64,000 nucleotides of DNA from Podocnemis expansa (GCA_007922195.1 ML681971.1:62001-126000); one strand, 5' to 3'. Counted from the stretch's first letter, positions 1 through 12,159 are shown. Numbers and translations: made by a program. The notes: generated by a model not told the origin, from the letters alone.

Positions 1-20
1 AGCTCTCCAAGGGCACTTAC

Positions 21-246
21 CATCTTCCGTCTCCTGCCAGACAATGCCTTCCAGGTTGACACTGGTGCCCGGTTCACAAGGGCCCAGACACTCAGGCTCA
101 GTAGCTAGTGCCACGTCGCAGGTGTTCACCCCCACGGAGCGAGTGCGCACCATGATCTGCTCACATGGTGATGAGATGTCATTACTGACAACGGGCACCA
201 GGAGATGCATGGGCAGAACAGCAGGCGTGGAGACCGGAGACTCCAT
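21..246 (-). CDS. ZNF609: Internal coding exon of ZNF609 (zinc finger protein 609)
   Basis: This is a 226-bp exon read right to left. On the minus strand the acceptor is a pyrimidine-rich tract ending CCCCACAG just before position 246, and the donor GTAAG lies immediately below position 21. Starting in phase 0 at ATGGAG gives 75 open codons and ends in phase 1. The peptide starts [16 protein letters not shown] and contains [36 protein letters not shown] and [14 protein letters not shown] recognise this from memory as the conserved N-terminal part of ZNF609, upstream of its C2H2 finger. ZNF609 is a nuclear chromatin and transcription regulator linked to cohesin/NIPBL and Integrator; that role is family knowledge, not visible here. 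The Met at the exon start is internal, not the initiator. The paralogue ZNF608 shares the core motif, but the [12 protein letters not shown] start favours ZNF609. No other exon is visible in the window. Confidence 0.86.
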
Positions 247-451
247 CTGTGGGGAAAGAGAAATACACCAGTGATCACTGGGGAGAAAGCAAACCCTAGC
301 AAGGCCCCTCCCATTTTCCCAGAGAACACAAATCACGTCTTTCTCACACACACACACGCCCCCCATCATGAAGCCACTATGCCACTTGGCCTGTTTACTC
401 AGAGCAGGTTCACAGCTCCTATAGCCCCCAACAAAGGTCTACTATCTAGTG

Positions 452-754
452 CTAAGGCCTTCAAACAGTGGGGCAGGTGCCTCTGGGGGTACACTAAGGA
501 ATCTTTGGAAAGCATGGCAAGGCCTGGGCCAGCCCCCACAGTGGCAGACTGGGAGCACCACCCAGCATTGCTCTGCTCCCACCCCTCCACCCATAGCCAC
601 ATCCAGGCCTCAGCTCCTTGCCAGGGCCTGGATCCTGGATTTGTTCCTGGCACTGGGTCCCACCCCAACACCTACAGCAGCCTAGCCAGCTCTGCTCCTG
701 GGGGCACACAGACCAGGTAAATGGGAGAGCAACTCAAAGGCTTGGGGACCACTG
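452..754. mobile_element. Non-autonomous hAT element (303 bp)
   Basis: The element ends in GGGGACCACTG and begins CTAAGGCCTTCAAAC, a decayed hAT-type terminal inverted repeat. It is bounded by the 8-bp direct repeat ATCTAGTG (444-451) and ATCTAGTA (755-762). It encodes nothing convincing. Sequence just after it (763-800, GGTCTTTTCCAGCTCTGACATG) resembles a plus-strand CR1 3' end, so it may have landed in an older CR1 tail. Confidence 0.7.
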
Positions 755-762
755 ATCTAGTA

Positions 763-3200
763 GGTCTTTTCCAGCTCTGACATGCCTATAAACTACGTGC
801 CACCACAAGGAGAGCATTGGCCCAACTGGGGTCCTCAACTGGGGACAGATGCCCTGTGGAAGAAGCTCTTGCTGAGCTCAAGGTCAAGTTCAGAATGACT
901 TTCAAAGGCAAGAGGCTTTACAGGATTCCCAGTCTCCTCAACCAACTGCTCTGTCTATTGCTTGGATATTAACACCCCTGGATCTGACAGAAAGAATCAC
1001 AATCCTGCCAGGTTCGCTGGGGCAGCTGGCACCCTTCAGAGGCCCATTCCACCCCAATGTCCTCCATCCTAGGACAGACAGAAGCCTGACACCAGCTATA
1101 GCTCTGCTTCCTACGTAGGATGCCCCAGTGACTCTTGTGTGGACAGGAAGGACTGCCGGGAAGAGGAATTCTAGTCATCTTGCTTCACTTGCACTTCCTG
1201 GTCTGCATGGAAAGCAGGCAACTCAGCTGCAGCAGGACTCTGGGGCAGTCCCCATTCCTGTCCTCTCCAGCTCCATAAAGCAGATTCTCACCCACCCAGC
1301 TACGCTGAACCAGTCAGCATGTGGCCCAACTGACAAGCCATGTGACAGAGAAAAGCCAAAGGGCTGGTTCTCTTCAGTGCCCCATCCAGGCTGCCAGCCA
1401 AAGAAAGGCTTAGGGATTTGTACAGCCCACATCTCCGGTGCCCAGAGTGTTTCACTGCTCTGGCTAACGCTGCCTTCCCACTGCACTGAATCTGCTCCCA
1501 GCCGTACCCACGCCACAGGGATTTGTAGCACTGCTCACGCTGGCTGGTCACGCCAAGCTCCCCAGGGAGGGTTTCTGATCTCGGTAAGATACTGCGCAGC
1601 TCAAGGCAGCAGCAAACACTGAGGAAACCGCCTCCACGCAAGCCACCAGCAAGCTGAGAATCTGCAAAGCAAGGTGCTGAAGGAAAGACCTCTCCAGCAC
1701 CCAGCAGCAAACTCAGCCAAGAGATCCCCTGCAAGCCACACTGCCTGGCCTGGTCCTGCACTCTCCCTAGGACAGTGCCAGGAGACAGCACCAAGGCAAG
1801 CTTGGCTGCTTGTTGAGACGTGCCAGGTTTGCAGTCTCGAGCCAGGGAGAGGCAGGAAGCAAAGGTCTCCAAGTCACTTGCCAGGAGGTTCCCCCTGCCT
1901 GCTGGAGGTGGCCCAACAGGCGTTTCTAACCATAAAGGCATCACTGTTTGTAGCACTCCACTGTCAACAGCTACACAAAGTTCAGACTCCTGAGATGAGT
2001 TTGGTTCCCTGAAGAGCTGCCAATGCGTTATCCTTCTCTGCTTGTCACACAGAGAGACCATTGCTAAGCCTGCCTTTTTATGGATCTGCTGGCTGGCATG
2101 GATGATTACATGCTGACCCTTGGCTACCATACCAGGTCCAGCACCACCCCTACACTACCACCACTGTAGGGCCCTAGCTCCCACACACCAGCCCAACTTT
2201 AGAGACATGTGCAATTCTCCTATCGACCAGCACTCTACAAAGTTCCCTTGAATTCTCAGCTGTCCTGACCTCAGGCTGAATAATGGAAGGGGCCAATCTT
2301 TTTGCCACCAGAGTCGGGGTGACTTCCTGGAAGAGTGACAGGTGTTCCAAGGCAGAGAATAGATCACCAAACACAGTGGGGCAAAGATAAAATGTACTAG
2401 TTCACCACATGTTGGCCAAAGAACCAACTCCAGACCTTCATAAAGCCTGGTGCCTTGTGATTTTGCCAGCACAGAGTGAATTTAGCATGATACACATTAA
2501 AGACAATCCCAAGGTTTCCTCAGCAGTACCTCTTCCCACTCAACAGCAAAATCTGCACCTCGTCTCCCCTGTGGGCTACTACAGCAAACTGGCTTCCTAC
2601 TGACCACACCAGATCCCTAAGGAGCCAGGTACTTGGTCTTCATTTCCTCACACTGACTCTGAGAAAGACAGCCATGCCCCACATTGTGCTGCCCACACTC
2701 CTTCTGTCATTGTCCCATAAGCCTACTCTCCAGGAACAATGTGAAACTAAAGAATTTTGCTTTCTCCACCCAAGAGGGGGTGCTGGTCCTCACCAACTGG
2801 ACCACACAAGCAGAGGGGGGCACCTCAGCAAATCCAAAGTAATTAGCAAGTCCCTGGGAAAAGCTAGGATGCAGGGAAGGGGCCCAAGAAAGCAGAGCAC
2901 TCCAGAAAACCCCTCTGCCAGAGCCCCCAGCATGAGCTGAAGGGACTGGCTCCAACTCCCATCCATTTACAAATTAACACAAGTCCCCGCAGTGAAATAG
3001 CTAGAGAAGAACCGTGTGCGACTGACTCAAGTTGGCTGCCAACAGCAGGCAAAGCAGAAACAGCACATGAGGAGGGGAAGCGTGTGGCCCCGAGCCATTT
3101 GCTAGTCAGTGCTGGGAGCAGGGCCCGAACGCTTGTTTTTGTGGCAAAGGAAAGAAAGGGCACCTGTGGGTTTTGAAACCGTTCAGCTTCCTTCCACTTT
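763..3200. other. Intronic sequence without recognised genes
   Basis: Apart from a probable short CR1 tail at 763-800 I see no repeat I can name here. A segment at about 802-880 recurs in diverged form at about 5697-5780. Several long frames on both strands (for example 1300-2130 minus) lack any family resemblance and sit in G+C-rich sequence where stops are rare; I do not treat them as genes. Confidence 0.5.
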
Positions 3201-3204
3201 GCAA

Positions 3205-3420
3205 CAGAAACCACAGTGCAGCGCAGGAGGGTTTAATTACAGTTCCAGCTCAGCTAATTATCGTTTGGTCGCATTCGTAATCTGCATTACGCCAGGGTGC
3301 ATAATAAGCAGCTCGCTGAGACCCCGCTAATGAGCAAGGCGGCTTTATGGGATTTCATATTTCACTCTGCACTGGGGCCAGTGAAGCCTTATTTATCAGC
3401 TGTCCAGAGAAAGGGGAAAG
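3205..3420. promoter_or_regulatory. Candidate conserved non-coding regulatory block
   Basis: About 215 bp unlike its surroundings: AT-balanced, no repeat signature, and dense in developmental transcription-factor-like sites. It has GTTTAATTACAG and GCTAATTATCG (homeodomain TAATTA cores), CGTAATCTGCATTACG, CGCTAATGAGC, GGCTTTATGGGA (caudal/posterior Hox type) and TTATTTATCAGCTGTCC (GATA plus CAGCTG E-box). It also keeps several CpGs, unusual for intronic DNA here. This composition is typical of deeply conserved intronic enhancers near developmental regulators. Conservation itself cannot be seen from one sequence. Confidence 0.45.
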
Positions 3421-4074
3421 CAGGAGGAGCATCAGCTTTAGGCTGGGTGAACAGAGAGAAAGAAGAGCGCCACACAAGCAAGGGAGAGAGAGTATCTGGG
3501 GGCTAGGAGGAGAAGGATGCCTCCCTCCAGAGAGGTGACTGACAAACAGGTAGCTGGTGCCCAGGGCAGGTCCTGGGAAGACCTGGCCAAAGCTGAGAAA
3601 TGGGCTAGAGGTAGAATCAGATAAATCCCTGAATTCACCTAATACTTGTGTCTTCTCTCAGCAACACGGCTTTTCAGCCCACCTCTTTCGTCCAGCCAAG
3701 TCACTGCCCAGGCCTCAGGCAGGTAGCATCCGAATGGGGCCTGACATGGGGAAGGAAGGAGCCAGGCACTCATTAGTCTCACCATGGGAAGTAATGACAC
3801 TGCATCCTCGGCACTGGCCATGAATCTCCTGCCAGGCTCAGGAACCACACACAGCTGGGGCCGGCCACAATGTGAACAGCAAGCAGCAGGCCACACAAAG
3901 CCAGGGCTGAGAGCTTCTCTCTCATTCACATAACACCCTGTTCCTCAATGGCAGCCAGGCTGGTTCAAGAGCCAGCTCTCCAGGCAGGAGGTTTGCGCAA
4001 GGTAGCGCCCTACCACCACCCCCTCAGATTGCACTTTAAAGTCTCCTCCAGGCTCCACGCAGCTGTGAGGTAAC

Positions 4075-4205
4075 AGACCCTGCAGGTCCCCCAAGGCAGG
4101 TTTCACAGCTCGTGACTCACATCCGGGTTCAGTTCCCAGCTCAGTCACAGACTCCCCGGGTGACCTCAGGCAAATCATGTCATGTCTCAGTTCCCCTCTG
4201 TATAG
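4075..4205 (+). repeat. MIR SINE relic
   Basis: The segment contains GTTCAGTTCCCAGCTCAGTC followed by GGTGACCTCAGGCAAATCA and CTCAGTTCCCC. This is the characteristic core and tail order of an amniote MIR element (tRNA-derived, spread by L2). It is old and has no target duplication. Confidence 0.75.
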
Positions 4206-5099
4206 TGAGACTGACGCTACCCTCCCTGCTGGGGCTCCTGAGCCTATGCTATTAACCTCTGTGAGCGCAACCCAGACAGCAAAGATTACCTCCTCCAGCC
4301 AAGGATCTAGGCAGCACGAATGATGACTATGCAGCACACGTTTGTAAGCTAGAGGCAGCCTGCGTATGTCCAGCAGCCTCAACGAAGAGCCCCCTGTGTC
4401 TTTACTACACCAGCACCCTGTCTCTTCACCACAAGGGACACCCGTCGCTGGGGCTCAGATGCGAGTCAACCACAGCTGACCCAGAAAATCGCACAGGCTG
4501 CTGAGCGGGGAAAGAAGAGAGAAAATGAAGCCCCAAAGGCCACTGAGAGAATTTAGAAGATGGCTGAGGAATTCCAGAGGGATCCAAAAGCCTTTCCCAG
4601 CAGCAGGCTTAGCTCAAAGCAGACACACTGCTGGAAACAAGCTACCAGCTGAAAGCAGTGGTGACTCTGGTGTCTGAGTGGGAGGAGCAGGACAACACAC
4701 CCAACTCCTCTACAAGGGGAACTCCCAGCCAGGTGCCAACACCAGGAGAGCAGATACCTCTGAACCTGCACAGAAGTCAGCTGCCTGCTCCTGAGAGCAG
4801 CTCAGGCTTTGCAAAGCTGCCAAGATGCCACCAGCAGCCGTTGAAGGTAATTCACATGAAAGAGCCAGCATGCCTCAATCGGTGCACACAGCAGCACACC
4901 TGCAGAGACGTAAAGGGGCCAAGAATCAAAGAGGACTGGCACCAAGGCTGGGTTAACACCTGACCCCAACATCAGAAAACACAGCCAGTTTGGGACATCT
5001 CTGTTAAAGGTAACACCTGAAAGTAAGCTAAGAAACTGTGCTTTGCAGGACAACAGGCATGGGACCTCTGAACCTGGAGATGATCAAGGCATAGCAATG

Positions 5100-6960
5100 A
5101 AGAAACTTGGTGCCTCTGGACTAGGAACATAGGTAGGGTGACCAGAAATATGTTAATACACTGCTTCCCCAGGGGCAGCATTTTTGCAAAGGAGACAGCC
5201 GGTAGTGGTCAGCACTGCACCTTGGAACAGGTGTTGAGCCCCCCCAGTCACACCAGCCAAAACCCACTAGTTAAAAGGAGTTAGCTAATACAGGTTTAAA
5301 CTGATCCACACAGAACCTGCCAACCCAAGAAGAGCACTGGACGTGGCAACAGCCAAGCGACACACTGGACCAGTTCACAGCCACCATCTGGCCAGACTGA
5401 AGTCCCATATGACCAGGACCAGCCCAGGCAGCCCACATGGATAAAATGCACAGCACCATATGCTCCAGCCAACGGACGCCTGCCACTTCCCACCAGGTGC
5501 TAGTTCAGGAGCCAGCCATGTTCATTCAGGATGCAGCTGGAAGCATAGCTCAGTGAAATGGCTCTGGTATGGATTTCTAGCATCATTACAGGTAACGGTA
5601 CAGGCTGAAAGAGCATCGCATGTTTTTATGCTGTGCAACACACTGCTGGAGCTTGGCTCAGCAAGGAGCTTGCCTCGGCATATGCATTCCTTCACCCTGA
5701 ACAGCACTGGCCCAACCGGGGTCCTAAGCTGGAGACACCTGCCCTGTGAGAAAGGCTCCTGCTTGTGGGAGAGGCTCTTTCAAAGATCTCTGACCAACCA
5801 CTCCAGCAATACCCAAACTGCACAGCTCCATCATGTCCACACTGAGCTCCCATGCCACCAGTCACTTGGGGCTGATCAACCAGTCCTGTTTCACACCTTG
5901 AAAAGGTGGAACAAACACTTGGATTTCTTACATGGGGATCACTGGCAAGTACAGGTGGCCCTGGATATTTCCAAAAGTGACGGCTTCGGGACCCAGGGAG
6001 TCCAACTGTGCAGATACAGAGCTTCCAGACAGAGCTGGTTCCTGAGTGGTGGGAGGGGGAGCCATACCCACTCTTGATTATGTCAGTGACTTAAAATGGG
6101 AACCAATCTACTCCACACCTGGTCTCCAAGTACTTCTCAACACCATGATGAAATGCCACCATCTTGTCAATGCATGTTGGTCCCACACATACAAGCCTCA
6201 TCTTTGGCACCCATTCTGCTGCCTATGTGCTCCAGAACACCCACTCCAGCAGGCTCTGCCAGACCTTCCTGGAGCTGGGCCACAGTGATTACAACTGACA
6301 CACATGGGAGGCCCACGACAAACCTCACCCTAACTGGAGCTAAACGTGAGGTCCATGAAGTCTCATTGGGGTTTTCTGACTATGTCCTTTCTGCAGCTGG
6401 CATAGCACCACATCCGATCAAAAGAGCAGCCAACCAAAGCTTATCAGCACCACAGACGGCCAGTGAAGCAGAGTGTCATCAGTGGCTCCATCACGGCACA
6501 AACTCCCCAAGGAGGCAGGCTGTCCCCTGCACCTGGCAAGCCAGGCACACAAAGGCCCCTAAAGCTCATTGACTCACTAAGTGATAAAATGTAATGTCCT
6601 ATTTTCACCCAGCCACAAAGACTAACATTATCACTGCTGCTAATCCTATCTGGGGGCATGAGAGCACAGAAGGATGCAGTGACTTGTGCCACCTGCATAG
6701 TTCCTTAGTGCCAGCAGCACTTGGACATCCACAGTGGAAAGCTATCCCCAGAGAAAAGAGCTCTCATTGCTATCTAGTGCTAGAAACACTTTCTCACTTG
6801 GTGCCCACGATCACAGGTCTCCTGAACGTGCATTTTACAACTTCGGATCTCTGCCATCTGCACACACTGAGTGCTAGGACCTCAGCCACTCAAGCTGCAT
6901 GTGATCGGCAAGGACAGGAAAACCTGCTGGCTACATGAAGGTGGAAGATATAACTGAAAA
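5100..6960. other. Old sequence, possibly transposon-derived, unassigned
   Basis: Frames of 71-205 codons occur on both strands, but none shows a motif I recognise. About 5697-5780 is a diverged second copy of about 802-880 (shared ACTGGCCCAACCGGGGTCCT-type stretch), so at least part is repetitive. At about 5133 a GTAGGGTGACCAGAAAT stretch resembles the end of the hAT family found intact at 47730 and 49942. I cannot assign the rest. Confidence 0.4.
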
Positions 6961-7328
6961 CCCATCCTACTGGCAATTCATATACTCATCCTAGTGGTCT
7001 CCCATCCCCCATGGGTGTGATTAGAGATTACCTAGTGGAAAGTGACAGATGTGTCAGCCTGATATAAACTACTGTTGTAGAATGACAGTTTCACCTTACT
7101 GGTCTCAGGAATCAGAGGTTTAGGTATAAAACCAGAAACCCTGAATGTAATTAACATGACCCAAAGCGTTTATCATTTACTTGCTATAAGAATGGAGATG
7201 CTGCAAGTTGCTGTGAATTTTGTAAATTACCATCATCATTTTCAGAACAGCAGCGGACTAGAGAGAGACTAGCCTTTGAGGAGAAACCCAAAAGAGAAGA
7301 GGTCTGCTCAGACCAGAAAAGCAAATAA

Positions 7329-7386
7329 GGAGTCCTGTGGCACTCATAGGTCTTGCTGAACTAGACTAACACAGCTACCCCTCTGG
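7329..7386 (+). repeat. Penelope-type terminal fragment
   Basis: The string AGTCCTGTGGCACTCATAGG followed by AGACTAACACAGCTACCCCT is the short terminal repeat that recurs at 17356, 37932 and 62112. At 37.9 kb the same sequence follows a Penelope-like coding relic, hence the assignment. It is a solitary fragment here. Confidence 0.5.
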
Positions 7387-7489
7387 AAGATGTCAGTTCA
7401 GAAAGAAGATGACTAAGAGGAAACAGACGCTATACGAGATAAGGAGTGGCAAAGAAAAGATATATCAGGTGTTCCTGTTTACCCTCTCT

Positions 7490-7665
7490 ATACACAAGCA
7501 ATGGAACATTCAATGAAAAGGAAAGGAAAGGTTTAAAAAAAAAATCCTCTTCTTTTCAACACACGCAAAACCATCATTAACCTGTCAAACTCGCTGCCAC
7601 AAAACAAGCCTGAACCTAGAACTTAACAAGATTTGAAAAAGAACCAGACTTTTCTACAGGCCCCG
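7490..7665 (+). repeat. CR1-family LINE 3' fragment
   Basis: The order GGTTTAAAAAAAAAATCC, then CACGCAAAACCATCATTAAC, AACTCGCTGCCACAAAAC and ACTTAACAAGATTTGAAAAA is the decayed C-terminal end of the CR1-group reverse-transcriptase ORF, where the peptide reads roughly NSLPxxxxxxLxxFK. Plus strand, strongly diverged, no intact frame. Confidence 0.6.
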
Positions 7666-9394
7666 AACACATGTACCATTATGCTGTTAGGCAAGGGTTT
7701 TTAAATGTTCTGAGTATGCAAGGCAAATCTTTACTGTGCTACACCCGTAATGGGCAGTACACGAGATCAAATCCAGGCTTTAAAAACTGGACTGAACGGC
7801 AATAAAGCCTGTTAACAGAAAGTCTGTAATGGCTGCAGATTTCACTGTGGCTACTCTGAAAGAAAATCAGTTTCCAAGCCCACCCTCCCCAGTCAGAGGC
7901 CACAAACAACAGTGCAAGAAAAAGTCAGATGGAAAGCACAGCTTTTATTATGCCAGCCATACCTCCATGGGTGGAGCAAAGTTCTGCACTGCTCTCCAGA
8001 TTCGTTCCAGAGATGTCAGAACACGTCTGACCCAATGCTGCAACACCAGCGTCCCCTGCCAGGGAACCCCAGGCACTTGTTCCAGCACCTGCCATGTCCT
8101 GCTCTTAGTGCACTGAGGCAGAAAGAAGAATTTCTCACAGCAAGGAGATGGGTTGGGATTTCTTTGCTAGGCCGATACAATTTGTTTGCCCCTTGGAGCT
8201 GGCATGTAGTATGCACGGGGTGTTTGTGCCAGCTCTGAATTCCTCAGCGTGCTGTAATGGAGAATCTGAGCTCAGAAATCCAGATGGTTGGGACCTGCGC
8301 TGCCACTGGGCACCTGAATGGTTCCCACACAAAACAGAAGCCTAGAGAGAAAATCCTCACAGATCCTGGACCCAGCTTCTGCTCCCATCTGTTCGCATGG
8401 TGCAACTTCCAGGGATGAAGCTTGCCCTCCACACCGTCACTGTCTGCTGTCACCCTACAGTCCCCACAGCTCCAGATTCACACAGCTGTCATCAACAAGG
8501 CCATTAACTCTGCAGCTGATAAGAGACAACTGGGCCCTGCCTGCAAGAGCCAGCTTGCATTTCCTGTCCCCACAGGACTGACAGCCCCTTACACCTTCTG
8601 CCATACTCAGAGGGAAGCACTGGAATCAGCTCACCAGCTTTTGGAGGGTTTGAGAAAGGTCTTCCCTCAGCTTCCTTTGTTACCCTAACTCTCCCTCCCC
8701 TCAGCCCTCACTCTGCTGCAAATGTGGGTCTGTCAAGGACAGTTACCTCCTACAACACTCTTCCCTTGTTTATCCAGCACAAGGGACCTGTCCCGGGCCC
8801 CTTCACCCAACTGGTGCCAGTGCAAGGGCTCCAGTCAACAGCCCCGGAGACTGAGGGTCTCCACAGCCACAGGGCAGACTGCTGGCTCCAGACAACAGTA
8901 CTGTCGGTTCTACACACACTCCTGCCCCACCCCAGACAGACCACCTGGAGGGGAGGGTCCATCTCTAAGAGGTCCTGCAGAGAGAGCCCACAGACAGCCC
9001 ATCAATGTTCATGACTGTGATTACTTTGGTGACCTAGAGATCTGCTTCCCAGCAGTTCATCTGCGAGCTCCAGATCACCCCCACAAGACAACATCCTGAA
9101 CTGATCACCTGCAATGGAGAGTTACTTCACATTTGGAACAGTGCGAGTTATTCACCTGCCCTGCAACCCTCTGTCTGCCCCACTTAGGGAGCGTCTGTGA
9201 GGGGAGTTATTCTGAAATAGCTATTCCTGATTAACTCCTTGGGTGTTTGTTCCAACCTTTGCAGAGCAACCCCTTCAAAGCGCGTCAGGAGCAGATGAAA
9301 TCCTAGGACAGACTTCACTTTTCGCACTGGTGACCTTAGTAACTAAAAGAAATGGTGTGTGTGTGCAGTGAACATGTACCTTTCCTGGCCGAGG

Positions 9395-9535
9395 ATCTCA
9401 AACCACTTTCGAAGAGAGGAGTGAGGCAAAGAGGCAGTTGCTGCAGATCACACAGCAGTCAGAATAGAAGACAGGACTCCCTGCTGGCAGGCCCCTGTTA
9501 CAACCATTACACAGCACTGCCACCCACTGCACAGA
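9395..9535 (-). repeat. MIR SINE relic, reverse orientation
   Basis: GATCACACAGCAGTCAGAAT followed by GACAGGACTCCCTGCTGGCA and GTTACAACCATTACACAGCA matches the reverse complement of the MIR core. It is ancient, with no visible duplication at its ends. Confidence 0.6.
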
Positions 9536-9616
9536 GACAGACTTCTCAGATCACAAATTCCCAGAAAGAGGCAGCTGCTTCATTCTGCTTAAGACACCCA
9601 GGAAGTTCCTCTTAGA

Positions 9617-9784
9617 CAGGGGTCTCAAACACGCAGCCCCTAAAGCTACTTCCTGTGGCCCACAACAACATTAGTTACCAATATCTGCAATATCATTGTA
9701 TGAAAAGGTGTGAGTGGTGTGGCCCTCAGGCTAATGTACTAGTCCGCAAGCAGCCCTCATAGAGGTTTGAGTTTGAGACCCCTG
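9617..9784. mobile_element. Short hAT MITE (168 bp), exact 8-bp duplication
   Basis: The terminal inverted repeats are CAGGGGTCTCAAAC and GTTTGAGACCCCTG, perfect over 14 bp. The flanking duplication CTCTTAGA is exact (9609-9616 and 9785-9792). The inside carries GTGGCCCACAACAACATTAG and GGCTAATGTACTAGTCCGCA, shared with the copies at 12319, 14734 and 46856. It is non-coding and was mobilised by another hAT's transposase. Confidence 0.92.
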
Positions 9785-10096
9785 CTCTTAGAGAAACTTC
9801 CTCTTACTCCAAGAGGAAACAGCTCCACTCGCTCAAGGGAAACCAGAGCCCCTACCCCACCCTGAGATGTATTATGAAATTAAGACAGTCCAAGCCCATC
9901 TTACAGGCTCCACAGCTTTCACCCCATGGGCAATGCAACTCAAGACTATGGAAAAGTGACTCACCAGAAACTAATGTTCTTACCCATCCTCAGAAACAAA
10001 ACACTGAAGGAGGCAACTGGGAGACTGAACAACAGCAGGAAAGGAGGAAACCAAAGAAGCCAAAGCCTTTCCTAGCAATCCCTGCATATTCTAGGA

Positions 10097-10406
10097 CAGG
10101 GTCAGCAACCCAGAAGATAAGAAGAGCCTGTTTTAAGAATTCCTTCAATAACCAAATGTTTTGAGAGCTGCAATGGGTGTAGCCTCTTGGTGGTGGATGC
10201 TGGGCCAGGGTGGTGGCCACAGGGCACCCTGGGGGTGGGTCCTTCACAATGTCCCCCAGTGGCACAGGGGGCCTGGAAACAGAAACAGGCCACCCACAGG
10301 TTCCCCAGTAGCAGGAGGGGGGGAAGGGGAGGAGGAGAGCCTGGAGCCACAATGGGGCAGCCAAAGAACTGCCTGCAGCTCTGGAGCCACAGGCTGCAGA
10401 CCCCTG
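10097..10406. mobile_element. hAT MITE of the CAGGGTCAGCAACCC family (310 bp)
   Basis: It begins CAGGGTCAGCAACCC and ends CTGCAGACCCCTG. The flanks TTCTAGGA (10089-10096) and TCCTAGCA (10407-10414) match at 6 of 8. The left part (AATAACCAAATGTTTTGAGA) is shared with the copy at 32794. The central part is G+C-rich and non-coding. Confidence 0.82.
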
Positions 10407-10532
10407 TCCTAGCAGCTCTCTTACTTTGTTACACTGTGGTGCGGCCGCCCAGCAAACAGGTGGACAGACTCACATCAGCACTGTCCTTCCTGGAGTAACA
10501 TGGGGCTCACCACCCTTCAACATCCCCCTACT

Positions 10533-10558
10533 CCCCCCCCCCCCCCCCACACACACAC
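10533..10558. repeat. Poly-C / (AC)n simple repeat
   Basis: Sixteen consecutive C residues (10533-10548) run directly into an (AC)5 tract. Such homopolymers are prone to length error in assembly. Confidence 0.95.
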
Positions 10559-11337
10559 AGGTGCTTCAGGAGGTGATGGCAGCTTTACAGCCCACTTCTT
10601 GAGTTTACCTTGAGCAAGTCCTGTGGGAGGGCACCTCTCCCAGCCCCTCACCACTGGTCCTCTGGACTAGCAGTCGGTTTGTTTTCAAGCCACACCAAGG
10701 GCACGTCTGTACACGGTCATGCTCCGTTCTTTTTCACATCCTCACTCTCATGTCCTGCCTTGACACTAAGTGGTGAGACCTCCTCCTGGTGATGGCCAAG
10801 TGGCAATCACTAATACTAGGGAGGGGACGTGCTCTGTGACTGTAGGACTTATTTCTGGCCCCTCTACCCATGCCCACTTCTGGGCAGAGCTCCCCTGGGC
10901 CGAGTTCTCTGGCTTCCTCAACACCTTCAGGAGGCAGGGGGCACTGTCCGAAGTTCTCTGATTCATGTCCCCTTCAGTTTCCCTAGTTTTGACCCTTTGA
11001 CTCCCAAGCCTGTTTTGTCCGTCCCCCGTCCCCCCCGCTTTTTTGTCCTTTGTATGTGAGTCCCAGACCCAATAGCTCTTCCCCTTTGTCCTGGGGGGGG
11101 GGGCATCAGCTGGCATCGGGCACGAAGTCCCAGTACCCAATGGGACCTACACTACTACGCTGTGTTCTCAGTCATCCAAAAAGCAGCTAAGTTCATCCCC
11201 AGCATATGCTGCTCTGATCACACCTCCCCCTTTTCATACCACTGCACTGGCTCCCCATTCAAATCCACCACAGTGAAGTGTCTCATCCTAAGCTGCAAGG
11301 GTCTGACAACACATTCACTGCTCCCTAGGCTCTATGG

Positions 11338-11521
11338 CAGGGGTGGCCAAACTTATGGAACTCAAGAGCTACACAAGTCGATTATTAAACCTTCAAGAGC
11401 CGTGCAGCACATAGCCATATACTTTTACCTACTAAATTGATTTGCTAACGTTCTTCCACGAGCCATGCTTCTTCATTCAAGAACCACATGTGGGTCCTGA
11501 GCCACAGTCTGGCCACGTCTG
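11338..11521. mobile_element. hAT MITE of the CAGGGGTGGCCAAAC family (184 bp)
   Basis: The 5' end is CAGGGGTGGCCAAACTTATG and the 3' end is GTCTGGCCACGTCTG. The duplication is CTCTATGG (11330-11337) and CTCTATGA (11522-11529), 7 of 8. The inside GATTATTAAACCTTCAAGAG and AAGAACCACATGTGGGTCCT also occurs in the longer relative at 38196. Confidence 0.87.
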
Positions 11522-11894
11522 CTCTATGACCAGCCCATGTTCCTGCACAGTGTATCAACACCTTTGCTCCTTTGTCAGTGTCTCACACAATCACTGGCAT
11601 TTGCTCCCCGCTGGCCAGGTCCTCCCCCAACCTGCTCTGCAGACCCTGGCCTCTCCTCCCCCATAAAGCTCTTATCTCTTCACTGCCAAGAGATGCACAC
11701 CTAGGAAAATGCTAGAGGATAGCGTCAATGGGATTGAACCCACCAGTACATACACAAATTAGAGCCTTTCTTCACCAATCTCTTGGGTTGTAACAGATGT
11801 GCAGAGGAATCCAAGTAGGGCTTAAATACCTGGCACTAGGAGTTTGCCTGGCCCAGAACTCTGTGCGCTAGACCAGTCTTGTAGTGCTACAGGC

Positions 11895-11990
11895 CAGTGG
11901 TTCTCTAACCGTGGATCATAAAGCAGTCCTGGTCCGATGGCAGGACTGGAGATGGGGGAAGGGGCAAAGGGGTTTTGCCCTCCCAAACTG
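11895..11990 (+). repeat. Truncated hAT 5' end
   Basis: CAGTGGTTCTCTAACCGTGG at 11895 is a standard hAT terminus. I found no matching right end or duplicated CTACAGGC nearby, so only one end survives. The right limit is arbitrary. Confidence 0.4.
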
Positions 11991-12159
11991 CCTCTTTCCA
12001 CCACCCTCCTGACCCTGACCTGTCAGCACCACTCCAGGGCATGGCCCCACCTACTTGCCCTGCCATGGTGAGCTGGTATAGGGGAAGTCTGGGGGGGGCC
12101 AGGTCTGGAAGAGCCTTCCTCTGTAGCATGGGGCATGACAACGCTGGACAATTCTCTGT

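Noticed and set aside
205..720. 171-codon plus-strand frame beginning beside the ZNF609 exon
   Set aside because: It is antisense to the exon, then runs through intron and a hAT element; it matches nothing.
1300..2130. 276-codon open frame on the minus strand
   Set aside because: No recognisable domain, no splice context, overlapping long frames on the other strand, and G+C-rich sequence with few stops. Treated as chance.
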